A stretch of 42,906 nt of DNA, from the NCBI GenBank assembly GCA_018333635.1, contig JAGXTL010000002.1, positions 1 through 42,906 on the forward strand. The letters run 5' to 3'. Position 1 is the first letter of the stretch. Each line of letters begins with the position of its first letter. This document shows, one piece after another, positions 14,373 to 21,264 of the stretch. The notes below the pieces were generated by a model. That model was not told the DNA's origin. It made no database searches and saw nothing but the letters and a program-made list of their open reading frames with translations. The position numbers and the translations under genes were made by a program. This DNA is from Dethiobacter sp. (GTDB lineage Bacteria > Bacillota > Dethiobacteria > Dethiobacterales > Dethiobacteraceae).

Positions 14373-15467
14373 TTACGGTGCAACAAACTTTACTCTGTTT
14401 TTGCGCTGCTCTAACAAATCGAGAAATGCTTCCAGACGAGTTTGAAAACCGGCTTCTCCCGACTGTTCATCTAAAGAGAAAGAAAGCACTGGGATACCCT
14501 GTTCCCGACTGACTGTCGGCAAAATACTTTGCGCCACAATTTCCGGCGTGCAGGTAAATGGCAAAACATGAATTACACCGTCAAAGCCACGTTGAGCATA
14601 GCGGACAGTATCTCCCACCGACTCCCAGCCGTGCCCGCCCACAAAGTGATTTAAATAGGGAGCAGCTGCCTTTTTTGTCGGTTTGTTTCCAGCCAATCCG
14701 AGAGATTTAAGCAAGAGATGATCTTTAATCCAGTGGGACATATAAATGGAACGGTCAACTTCTACCCCCATCTCCCCCAGCAATCTTTCCACTTCTAAAT
14801 TTGCGTAAGGTTCAAGAAGCATGTAAATCTCTCCCACAAAACCAATACGCAACACTTTCTTTTCTGTATTAATTGGCACGCCGCCAAGGATTTTCCGCGC
14901 TGTTCGCAATGCTTGGCTGACTTCCCGCGGCGTACATGCTGCTGCCAACGGGAGCAACGCTTTCTCATATGCTTTCGTTGTACTTCCCTTTGCTAACTCT
15001 CGCGGACGAATCCGCAAACTCTGGGCATGAATTTCGTCAAGAGCCTTGATTCTGCGCCAGGTAGTCTGCAGCGTCCGCAGAATTGCTGGCCAACTGCGTT
15101 TGGCGCCCAACTCTTTTAATTTCTCCAGCAAAATAGCTCTTTCTTGGGGCGGTTCTAAAACAATCATCTTAAACTTATACCCTAAATCAGTAAGAATTTC
15201 CCGCTGTACCTCAGCATAATAGCCGAAACGGCAAGGTCCGCTCCCTCCAGCCATGACAATGGTATCGGCTCCCAACTCTAAGGATTCGATAAAATTACCC
15301 ATATTAACTTTTAGGGGAAAGCAAGCAAATTCAGGAGAATGAAGCACTCCTAAGTTAATGGTTTTTTTAGTAATGGGTGGCGGTGGCAAAACATCAAGAC
15401 CCAAGTCTCTGAGCAAGCCATGGAAAGCAATAGAAATTAAGCCCATATGCGGATAAGTCACTCTCAT
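14373..15467 (-). CDS. 2-hydroxyacyl-CoA dehydratase-like protein, second of pair
   Basis: This 364-residue protein belongs to the family annotated as CoA enzyme activase or DUF2229, related to HgdB/BcrB-type dehydratase subunits. Its true function is unknown. Possible cluster-ligand cysteines are in HSPEFACFPLKVNMGNF, GGSGPCRFGYYAEVQ and LPFTCTPEIVAQS. The C-terminus has LSFSLDEQSGEAGFQTRLEA followed by FLDLL, the same signature as its upstream neighbour, so the two genes look like diverged paralogues. The ATPase activator domain normally partnering these proteins is absent from both genes and from the window. The gene overlaps its neighbour by 4 bp. GGAGGGAAGCAAT precedes the ATG. A weak hairpin (CAAGCA 14304-14309, TGCTTG 14331-14336) lies beyond the stop codon and may end the operon. 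Confidence 0.75.
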   Translation of the reverse strand: MRVTYPHMGLISIAFHGLLRDLGLDVLPPPPITKKTINLGVLHSPEFACFPLKVNMGNFIESLELGADTIVMAGGSGPCRFGYYAEVQREILTDLGYKFKMIVLEPPQERAILLEKLKELGAKRSWPAILRTLQTTWRRIKALDEIHAQSLRIRPRELAKGSTTKAYEKALLPLAAACTPREVSQALRTARKILGGVPINTEKKVLRIGFVGEIYMLLEPYANLEVERLLGEMGVEVDRSIYMSHWIKDHLLLKSLGLAGNKPTKKAAAPYLNHFVGGHGWESVGDTVRYAQRGFDGVIHVLPFTCTPEIVAQSILPTVSREQGIPVLSFSLDEQSGEAGFQTRLEAFLDLLEQRKNRVKFVAP

Positions 15468-16423
15468 ATTGCTTCCCTCCAGCGCAGCATATCCATAAAT
15501 GCTTCAAGACGGGTTATAACCCCTGCCTGTCCTGTATGTTCATCAAGTGTAAGCATTAAAAGCGGCACGGTTTTCTCCCTGCGATAGATGCGCTCGACTA
15601 ATTCGCAGATAAGCGAATCTGGTCCGCAACCAAAAGAAACTACCAGCACTATCCCCTGGATGCTCCCCTCATCCAACAAATGAAACGCCGCACCCAGCAA
15701 TTCTTTGCCGAATGTCCAAAATATCTCTTTTTCTAAAAAATCATTACCCCGCTTAATCTCCTCGGGAAGCATCATCTCAGTTGTAATTACCTCGGCACCC
15801 ATTTCACGCAGTTTTTCAAGCAACCCCATACTGGTGTAGGGATCATTGAGATTGTACGCGTGGCCAAGTACAGCCACCTTAATACGACCATTCTCCTTTT
15901 TTTCTCTCCCGCAGAAGACATCTTGGGGTGTATAACCTTGCCTGAGTCTAGCCTCATAAGCTTTTTGTGCTACTTTTGCTTCTTGTAGAGCCAATTTGCC
16001 AGCCTGCTTTGAATAACCAAAGAGGCTTGCCAATTTTTCCAGGCTCTGCTTAGATTTATGATACCGTTCATAAACATTTATTTCAATATCAAGCAGTTCC
16101 GGCAATCCAGGCACACAAAAACGCGCAATTTCCGGCAAACCGAGGAATTTTGGACATAGATACCTTTTTCGTTCTACGGAAACGATACGGGGAACGAAAA
16201 TATAATCGACTTCTTTATCCCGCAAGTTTGCCAGGTGACCAAGATAGAGTTTCACCGGGAGGCATGCCTCATCAACGGCGTCACGAACACCGCGATCCAA
16301 AATCGCTTTTGTAGTTTCATCCGACAAAACCACTTCCGCACCCAGCGCACGAAAAAAAGCCTCCCATCCGGGATAATAGTGATAGTACAACAGCGCGCGT
16401 GGAATCCCTACCCTAACACCCAT
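15464..16423 (-). CDS. 2-hydroxyacyl-CoA dehydratase-like protein, first of pair
   Basis: This 319-residue member of the DUF2229/CoA activase-related group is not linked to a defined reaction. The start MGVRVGIPRALLYYHYYPGW is highly typical of the group. Cysteines that could bind an iron-sulfur cluster occur in VDEACLPVKLYLGH, ERKRYLCPKFLG, ARFCVPG and SFGCGPDSL. The C-terminus (LMLTLDEHTGQAGVITRLEA) matches that of the following gene. No signal peptide or membrane segment is seen. GGAGG sits 7 bases before the ATG. It is separated from the upstream dodecin gene by a terminator, so this pair is its own operon, although I see no strong promoter in the short gap. A role as accessory redox or dehydratase proteins is inferred from the family only. 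Confidence 0.77.
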   Translation of the reverse strand: MGVRVGIPRALLYYHYYPGWEAFFRALGAEVVLSDETTKAILDRGVRDAVDEACLPVKLYLGHLANLRDKEVDYIFVPRIVSVERKRYLCPKFLGLPEIARFCVPGLPELLDIEINVYERYHKSKQSLEKLASLFGYSKQAGKLALQEAKVAQKAYEARLRQGYTPQDVFCGREKKENGRIKVAVLGHAYNLNDPYTSMGLLEKLREMGAEVITTEMMLPEEIKRGNDFLEKEIFWTFGKELLGAAFHLLDEGSIQGIVLVVSFGCGPDSLICELVERIYRREKTVPLLMLTLDEHTGQAGVITRLEAFMDMLRWREAI

Positions 16424-16477
16424 GCTTTACCTCCTTTACCATATGTTTAACTCTTGAACCTTTCAATTCCTGTTAAA

Positions 16478-16498
16478 AACCCTCCGACTCGGAGGGTT
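16478..16498 (-). terminator. Terminator after dodecin
   Basis: AACCCTCC and GGAGGGTT form an 8-bp stem around GACTC. On the minus strand TTTTTAACAGG follows, 12 bp past the dodecin stop codon. Confidence 0.85.
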
Positions 16499-16509
16499 AG
16501 TTTAGCCGT

Positions 16510-16716
16510 TTAGCGATCAAGCACACCGAAAGCAACCTTTACATTTACCTTGTATTCCGAGATTCTGCCGTGATCAATATTTGCGGTCATATTGCAAACT
16601 TCCACACCAGTAATATTTTCCACAGTTTTCGCTGCGTCGGCAACTGCCCTCTGCACCGCATCCTCCCAACCCTTGTTGGATTCACCGACAAGTTCAATGA
16701 TTTTTGCGACAGCCAT
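16510..16716 (-). CDS. Dodecin, small flavin-binding protein
   Basis: Dodecins are 65-70 residue proteins that assemble into hollow dodecamers and store or buffer flavins. The 68-residue sequence matches throughout. It has a first strand with KIIELVGESNKGWEDAVQRA, a helix VADAAKTVENITGVEV, and strands ANIDHGRISEYKVNVKVAF. The Trp in KGWEDA is the residue that stacks on the flavin in characterised dodecins. The ribosome binding site AAGGAGGTGAGTAA is very strong. The gene stands directly downstream of sigF. Only a weak hairpin with a T-tract (near 16772-16787) separates them, so partial read-through from the spoIIA operon is possible. A strong terminator follows. Confidence 0.93.
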   Translation of the reverse strand: MAVAKIIELVGESNKGWEDAVQRAVADAAKTVENITGVEVCNMTANIDHGRISEYKVNVKVAFGVLDR

Positions 16717-16761
16717 TTACTCACCTCCTTATCTTGTCGGTAGTTTCCCCGCAGCGGAAAA

Positions 16762-16787
16762 AAAATATAAGGCTCAAAATTAAGAGC
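16762..16787 (-). terminator. Weak terminator candidate after sigF
   Basis: GCTC and GAGC around an AT-rich loop form only a 4-bp stem, followed on the minus strand by TTATATTTTTTTT. The T-tract is good but the stem is short. Confidence 0.3.
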
Positions 16788-16803
16788 TTTTTTAAAGAGC
16801 TTT

Positions 16804-17454
16804 TTAGGCAAGCTGTTTCTTTAATTCATTGATTATCTTTTTTTCCAGACGGGAAACATGCATTTGCGAGATACCCAGGATATCAGCAGTTTCCTGCTGT
16901 GACTTATGGCGAAAATAGCGGTAAAGCACTATCCGGCGTTCTCGTTCGGGCAAAAAAGTGAGCGCCTCACGCAGGGCCAACCGGTCAACCACTTGATCTG
17001 ATTCTGCAGCCGTCACAGCCAATTCCGCCTGTACTCCCGGCTCAATAGCATCAAGAGAGAGGGGAACGCTCACCACGTCTAAAGCCATTAAAAGTTCTTC
17101 CGGCGCAAGGCCGCAAGCGGCCGACAACTCACTCAAAGCGGGCTGCCGTCCGAGGCGCTGCTCCAATTCACCCTGCAGTTTTCTCACCCGACCGGCCTGA
17201 CTCGCCAGCGCACGACTGTATTTCAGCGCACCCTGTCCCCGCAAGTACATCTTTATCTCTCCAGCAATGACAGGCACAGCATAGGTGGTAAAGGCGGTGC
17301 CGCGTTCCGAATCATATTTCCGCAAGGCTTTTAACAACCCGATACAGCCCACCTGAAAAAGATCATCTTCCTCGGCAAACTCACCGCAGTAACGTTTCGC
17401 CAAGCTGCGCACAAGCGGAATATGCTTTTTTACTGACTCATCCATGAAATTCAC
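16804..17454 (-). CDS. sigF: RNA polymerase sporulation sigma factor F
   Basis: Sigma-F is the first forespore-specific sigma factor, held inactive by SpoIIAB until septation. Region 2 reads FAEEDDLFQVGCIGLLKALR then FTTYAVPVIAGEIKMYLRGQ. Region 4 ends with the helix-turn-helix ETADILGISQMHVSRLEKKI. The 216-residue length is close to other clostridial sigma-F proteins. The start is GTG 17454, immediately after the spoIIAB stop codon; an ATG nine bases further in is an alternative. The order spoIIAA-spoIIAB-sigF is that of the conserved spoIIA operon. No spoVA genes follow, unlike in Bacillus, and a dodecin gene follows instead. Confidence 0.96.
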   Translation of the reverse strand: MNFMDESVKKHIPLVRSLAKRYCGEFAEEDDLFQVGCIGLLKALRKYDSERGTAFTTYAVPVIAGEIKMYLRGQGALKYSRALASQAGRVRKLQGELEQRLGRQPALSELSAACGLAPEELLMALDVVSVPLSLDAIEPGVQAELAVTAAESDQVVDRLALREALTFLPERERRIVLYRYFRHKSQQETADILGISQMHVSRLEKKIINELKKQLA

Positions 17455-17895
17455 TTATGCATCTCGTCCGGTCTTAATTTGACTGAAAATCTTCACCATA
17501 GTTACAGTAGTTCCTTTACCCGGCTCAGAAGCTAAGCTGAATTCATCCATAAAGTTTTCCATAATGGTAAAGCCCATCCCGGAACGATCCAATTCCGGTT
17601 TTGAGGTATAAAGCGGCTCACGAGCCTGTTCAAGATCTGCAATGCCGACACCGTAATCTGTTACCGACACTTCCAGTCGCCTGTCTTTTAGTACGGCAGT
17701 GACAATAATTGTACCGAAGCCATTTTCGTAACCATGAATTACGGCATTCGTCACCGCCTCACTCACTGCCGTTTTGAGGTCGGAAATCTCATCAATGGTA
17801 GGGTCAGCCTGCGCGGCAAAAGCTGCAACTACAACGCGGGCAAAAGCTTCGTTTTGCGATTTGCTCGGAATTTCTAATTTCATATGATTATCCAT
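17455..17895 (-). CDS. spoIIAB: Anti-sigma-F factor and serine kinase SpoIIAB
   Basis: SpoIIAB binds sigma-F and phosphorylates SpoIIAA. It is a GHKL-fold ATPase of 146 residues. The N-box is [20 protein letters not shown], the G1 box is [14 protein letters not shown], and the G2 box is [16 protein letters not shown]. The N-terminus [20 protein letters not shown] is characteristic of the sporulation branch rather than RsbW. The ATG at 17895 follows AGGGGGGAAAGCAG. It lies 12 bp after spoIIAA and abuts sigF with no gap, so stoichiometry is probably kept by coupled translation. Confidence 0.96.
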   Translation of the reverse strand: MDNHMKLEIPSKSQNEAFARVVVAAFAAQADPTIDEISDLKTAVSEAVTNAVIHGYENGFGTIIVTAVLKDRRLEVSVTDYGVGIADLEQAREPLYTSKPELDRSGMGFTIMENFMDEFSLASEPGKGTTVTMVKIFSQIKTGRDA

Positions 17896-17907
17896 CTGCT
17901 TTCCCCC

Positions 17908-18249
17908 CTACACATTCTTTAGGGCTTCCTGCTCCGATAGAAAGACAGGAATTTTTGCCTGCAGACCCGATAGATCAAACACGCGTTGCACCCGCGGCCT
18001 CAGAGAACAGGCTAACACCTTGCCTCCCTGTGCCGATACCAATTTATAGCGACCCAGAACCATACCCAAGCCTGAACTATCCATAAAATCAACGCCGCCG
18101 AAGTTGAAAATTACATTTTTTAGGTTATCAAGCGTGATTTTGCTGTCAATTTTATCCCTAAGCCCGCTTACAGCATGATGATCCAATTCGCCCGCCATTC
18201 GTACTAAAAGCGTGCTCCCTGCCCGTTTCATAACTATTTCCACAGGCAT
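17908..18249 (-). CDS. spoIIAA: Anti-sigma-F factor antagonist SpoIIAA
   Basis: SpoIIAA is the STAS-domain switch protein that, when unphosphorylated, displaces sigma-F from SpoIIAB. The phosphorylation loop FGGVDFMDSSGLGMVLGRYK places serines at residues 58 and 59, and Ser58 aligns with the site known in B. subtilis. The length of 113 residues is typical. GGGGGAGA directly precedes the ATG. A close sigma-H promoter match lies about 50 bp upstream, as expected for spoIIA. Dephosphorylation by SpoIIE is expected but spoIIE is not in this window. Confidence 0.96.
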   Translation of the reverse strand: MPVEIVMKRAGSTLLVRMAGELDHHAVSGLRDKIDSKITLDNLKNVIFNFGGVDFMDSSGLGMVLGRYKLVSAQGGKVLACSLRPRVQRVFDLSGLQAKIPVFLSEQEALKNV

Positions 18250-18296
18250 TCTCCCCCTCGTCCTCTCGATTCGGTTTATTTTGTTTCCTGTTTTTA

Positions 18297-18323
18297 ATTC
18301 TACAACTATCTAGAAACTCCTGC
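18297..18323 (-). promoter_or_regulatory. Sigma-H promoter for spoIIA operon
   Basis: On the minus strand GCAGGAGTT (18323-18315, close to RnAGGAwWW) is followed by an 11-bp spacer and GTAGAAT (18303-18297, an exact RnnGAAT). Known spoIIA operons are sigma-H dependent. One mismatch is present in the -35 (G at a W position). No clear Spo0A box was found nearby. Confidence 0.7.
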
Positions 18324-18414
18324 CTTTTAGTGAAATTCACGGGAAGAATAGCCATAGCTTGACCGCAGGGAGTGCAACAAGATGTTGCGTCATCCAAAAG
18401 GAAAACTCCCTCCC

Positions 18415-18453
18415 CCCTCACCCTAGCCCTCTCCCCCCAAAGGGTGGAGAGGG
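18415..18453. repeat. CCCTCACCCTARCCCTCTCC-type intergenic repeat
   Basis: CCCTCACCCTAGCCCTCTCC runs into a stem with GGAGAGGG (18427-18434 paired with 18446-18453). The same unit occurs in the opposite orientation at 33758-33790. Elements of this kind are common intergenic repeats in many bacterial genomes. Confidence 0.7.
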
Positions 18454-18472
18454 TTCTGTGCGTAGCCTTGCT

Positions 18473-18650
18473 CAGAATGCTGAAGCGAGCGTTAAGTGAT
18501 AGCAGCGTTAAGCGAACTGCGATTTGCAGCGTCAAAACATGCCAACGGTTCACATGCAATCTGCCAGGAGGTTTTGGCATGTTAGCGAAAATCGCGGTTC
18601 GCAGCTGCGAAAACGTGCGAGCAAAGCAGCTGAGTGAGGCTGCATAACCC
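18473..18650. repeat. Dispersed structured repeat, long copy C
   Basis: This is about 178 bp, with CAGAATGCTGAAGCGAGCG at the left as in copy B. The central stem ACATGCCAA (18537-18545) and TTGGCATGT (18574-18582) is conserved, with loop motifs GGTTCAC and CCAGGAGG. The arms extend as an imperfect inverted repeat: GCGAACTGCGATTTGCAGCG on the left against GCGAAAATCGCGGTTCGCAG on the right. Copy C carries about 25 extra bases in the right arm compared with copy B. Confidence 0.8.
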
Positions 18651-18688
18651 AAAAAATGATGCCTCCGTCAGTCTCTCGTCTTAACACT

Positions 18689-19855
18689 TTATCTGCCAAA
18701 GCGGAGCCAGTGCCCGACAAAACGGCGCAGGAAGGTAACTATATTTGCTCTTTGCACATCTGCCACCGGCACTAACGCTACTCGCCCCAATTCTTCTCCG
18801 TCCGCCGACTTGACAAGCAAGGTGCCGATTTGAGTCGTTGTCTCAAGCGGTGCCGTCAGACGTTCAGGGATAATTATTTCATGGATTACTTTATCCTTCA
18901 TTCCCTTTCTGACGAGCAGCGAGAAGTTTCCCTTAGCTACAAATTCAACTTCCTCAACTGAACCTTTATCTACCTTAACACGTCCTAGCACTTGACCTTT
19001 TTCTGCCACCGGCAGGCTCCGCCAATTAGCAAAACCATAATCAAGCAGCGTTCTGGCTTCGCTAAAGAGAGCTGGCCGACCGGGGGCGCCTAGGATGACC
19101 GCCAAAAAACGGGTACCTTCCCTGGTGGCGGTAGCTGAGACACAATTCCCTGCCTCTCGCGTAAACCCTGTTTTTAAGCCATCCCCGCCTTCATAGAATC
19201 GAATTATCTGATTAGAATTACTCAGGTAAACACCTTCGCTTTTTTTTATCTTACCTTGCAGAAACTGCTCGTCATACCAGATGCTTATCCATTCGTGAAT
19301 TTTTGGGTAACGAAGCAGCTCTAAGGACATTAAGGCAATATCGAAGGCAGTAGTATAGTGGTTCTCGTCATGCAGTCCGTGGGGATTGGCGAAATTGGTA
19401 TTTGCCATCCCTAACTCCCGAGCCTTTTCGTTCATCTGGGCTACAAAAACTTCAGCCGAACCGGCCAAAAACTCAGCCATAGCCAGCGAGGCGTCGTTAG
19501 CCGAGCCAGCGCCGATGCCAATCATCATTTCTTCAAAGCTGACTCGGTCGCCTGGGGCGAGAAAAAGTTGTGAACCGCCAAGCCCCGCCGCTTTTTCGCT
19601 TACAGGAATCAAGTCGTCCAGCTTAACTTTTCCCTCTGTCAACGCTTCCATTGCGAGTAACATCGTCATGACTTTAGTCACACTGGCAGGATATAGCTTC
19701 TCATGAATATTTTGCTCATAGAGGATTTTTCCGCTGCTTGTGTCCATCAAAAGTTGCGCCTTAGAGTTAAAGTTAAAATCCTGGGCAACAGCATGTGACG
19801 CTGCCGATAATACAATTAAAAAACTTAGCACGCTCAGAATTATTTTCTTTCGCAT
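18689..19855 (-). CDS. dacF: D-alanyl-D-alanine carboxypeptidase DacF
   Basis: This is an S11-family penicillin-binding protein that trims stem-peptide D-alanine during spore cortex synthesis. Catalytic motifs are PASVTK (SxxK), GSANDASLAMAE (SxN) and DGLKTGFT (KTG). A signal peptide (KKIILSVLSFLIVLSAASHA) and a C-terminal amphipathic tail (VTFLRRFVGHWLRFGR) are visible. Of two adjacent ATG codons I chose 19855, 7 nt after GGAGG; the frame upstream would cross the pdp terminator and is not coding. dacF directly precedes spoIIAA in Bacillus as well, though here a 440-bp repeat-bearing gap separates them. It is a paralogue of DacB at 6-7 kb. Confidence 0.93.
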   Translation of the reverse strand: MRKKIILSVLSFLIVLSAASHAVAQDFNFNSKAQLLMDTSSGKILYEQNIHEKLYPASVTKVMTMLLAMEALTEGKVKLDDLIPVSEKAAGLGGSQLFLAPGDRVSFEEMMIGIGAGSANDASLAMAEFLAGSAEVFVAQMNEKARELGMANTNFANPHGLHDENHYTTAFDIALMSLELLRYPKIHEWISIWYDEQFLQGKIKKSEGVYLSNSNQIIRFYEGGDGLKTGFTREAGNCVSATATREGTRFLAVILGAPGRPALFSEARTLLDYGFANWRSLPVAEKGQVLGRVKVDKGSVEEVEFVAKGNFSLLVRKGMKDKVIHEIIIPERLTAPLETTTQIGTLLVKSADGEELGRVALVPVADVQRANIVTFLRRFVGHWLRFGR

Positions 19856-19904
19856 CATTTTTCCTCCTTCTTGAGGTAAAGTATCTCTACATATCTTCCG
19901 GCAA

Positions 19905-19933
19905 CAAAAAAAAAATATACCGCCCGCAGGCGG
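19905..19933 (-). terminator. Terminator after pdp
   Basis: CCGCC and GGCGG pair around CGCA, extended by flanking A/T pairs, and the minus strand continues into about ten T residues. It separates xerD-deoB-pdp from dacF. Confidence 0.85.
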
Positions 19934-19959
19934 CAACTTATTTTTTGTATTTTCAGTCA

Positions 19960-21264
19960 TTACTCAACTCGTCCAAGAATGAGCGGACGGTTTTCTTGCG
20001 GGGCTTCTCCAATCAAATAGGCAGCAGCTAATTTTTCCTGGGCAATGGCAAGCCTATCTGCGGAGCTGGTAAAAAGTTCAGCCAAAATATCGCCCTTTTG
20101 CAGCGAATCACCAATTTTCTTGTGCAGATATATGCCGGCAGTCAAATCTAAGGAGTCATCTTTTCTTTCGCGGCCGGCGCCTAGGAGCACTGCGGCAAGG
20201 CCCACAGTTCTCGCATCAAGACCAGCCACCACTCCTTTTTGAGTACAACGAAGCACTGCTGTATATGCGGGAGAACCCAACATTTGCGGCTCTTCCATTA
20301 TGGAGGGGTTTCCTCCTTGGGCTGCCACAAAGCGACGAAACATTGCTAAGGCGGAACCGTTTCGCAAAGAAGCGGCCAATTTTTCCCTGGCTTCAGGCAG
20401 TTCTTTTGCCAACCCGCAAGCTACCAACAGTTCTGCGCCAAGTTCAATCGTCAGCATCGTCAAATCATTTGGTCCTTCACCTTTTAACGCCGCGATAGCT
20501 TCCAGCACTTCCAGATGATTACCCACCGCAAACCCTAGCGGTTGGTCCATAGCGGTAATCAGCGCCACCGTTTTTCTGCCTAACGCATGGCCGATGGCAA
20601 CCATTTCCTCCGCCAGCCTGCGTGCCAGCTGCTCATCGCGCATAAAAGCACCGCTGCCTGCTTTCACATCCAGAATAATGTACTGGGCTCCGGCTGCTAT
20701 TTTTTTACTCATCACTGATGAAGCGATCAAAGGAATACTGTCCACAGTAGCCGTAACGTCGCGCAAAGCATAAAGCATACCGTCTGCCGGCGTCATTTCA
20801 GCTGACTGACCCGTGATCGCAAAACCCAGACTTCGCACCTGAGCTAAAAACTGGGAGCGGCTCAGCTCTGTACGGAAGCCTGGAATACAAGAAAGCTTAT
20901 CAATCGTTCCGCCGGTGTGGCCAAGACCACGCCCCGACATTTTAGCCACAGTGACACCACTAGCTGCCAGCAGCGGCAGCAAAATCAGCGTTGTTTTATC
21001 GCCAACGCCGCCGGTGGAGTGCTTGTCGGCAACCGGGCTGTCAAGAAAGGAAAAATCCAAGGTTTCCCCGGAATTAACCATCGCCTCAGTTAAGGCAGCC
21101 GTTTCCCCGCTATCCATCCCTTGAAAATAGACAGCCATTAAAAAAGCGGCCGCCTGATAATCAGGAATAATGCCGTTCTGGTAATTTTTGATAAAAAAGC
21201 TTATTTCCTCCGGTGCCAGAATCTTCCCGTCCCGCTTTTTCTGGATAATAGCAAGTACGTTCAC
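19960..21264 (-). CDS. pdp: Pyrimidine-nucleoside phosphorylase
   Basis: This enzyme splits uridine, thymidine or deoxyuridine with phosphate into the base and pentose 1-phosphate in nucleoside salvage. The family signature is AKMSGRGLGHTGGTIDKLSC. The phosphate-binding segment is DSPVADKHSTGGVGDKTTLI, and ALRDVTATVDSIPLIASSVM is also characteristic. The length of 434 residues is that of the Bacillus-type broad-specificity enzyme rather than E. coli DeoA. The GTG start at 21264 overlaps the deoB stop codon by 4 bp. Its product, (deoxy)ribose 1-phosphate, is the substrate of the upstream phosphopentomutase, so the two form a functional unit. A terminator follows directly. Confidence 0.94.
   Translation of the reverse strand: MNVLAIIQKKRDGKILAPEEISFFIKNYQNGIIPDYQAAAFLMAVYFQGMDSGETAALTEAMVNSGETLDFSFLDSPVADKHSTGGVGDKTTLILLPLLAASGVTVAKMSGRGLGHTGGTIDKLSCIPGFRTELSRSQFLAQVRSLGFAITGQSAEMTPADGMLYALRDVTATVDSIPLIASSVMSKKIAAGAQYIILDVKAGSGAFMRDEQLARRLAEEMVAIGHALGRKTVALITAMDQPLGFAVGNHLEVLEAIAALKGEGPNDLTMLTIELGAELLVACGLAKELPEAREKLAASLRNGSALAMFRRFVAAQGGNPSIMEEPQMLGSPAYTAVLRCTQKGVVAGLDARTVGLAAVLLGAGRERKDDSLDLTAGIYLHKKIGDSLQKGDILAELFTSSADRLAIAQEKLAAAYLIGEAPQENRPLILGRVE

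Larger units (their letters stand above)
18324..18688. other. Intergenic stretch holding two repeat types
   Basis: Between the spoIIA promoter and the end of dacF there is no credible gene. The stretch contains a small hairpin (GCAACA/TGTTGC, 18374-18388), a GGGAGAGGG-type repeat and the long dispersed repeat copy C. Reading frames here come from the repeats. Confidence 0.6.

Noticed and set aside
18158-18652. Minus-strand 164-codon and forward 91-codon frames over the repeat region
   Set aside because: Both are built from the dispersed repeats and the spoIIA promoter region. No coding signature is seen.
19856-19960. N-terminal extension of DacF from 19960
   Set aside because: It would translate through the pdp terminator, and the signal peptide lies after the ATG at 19855.
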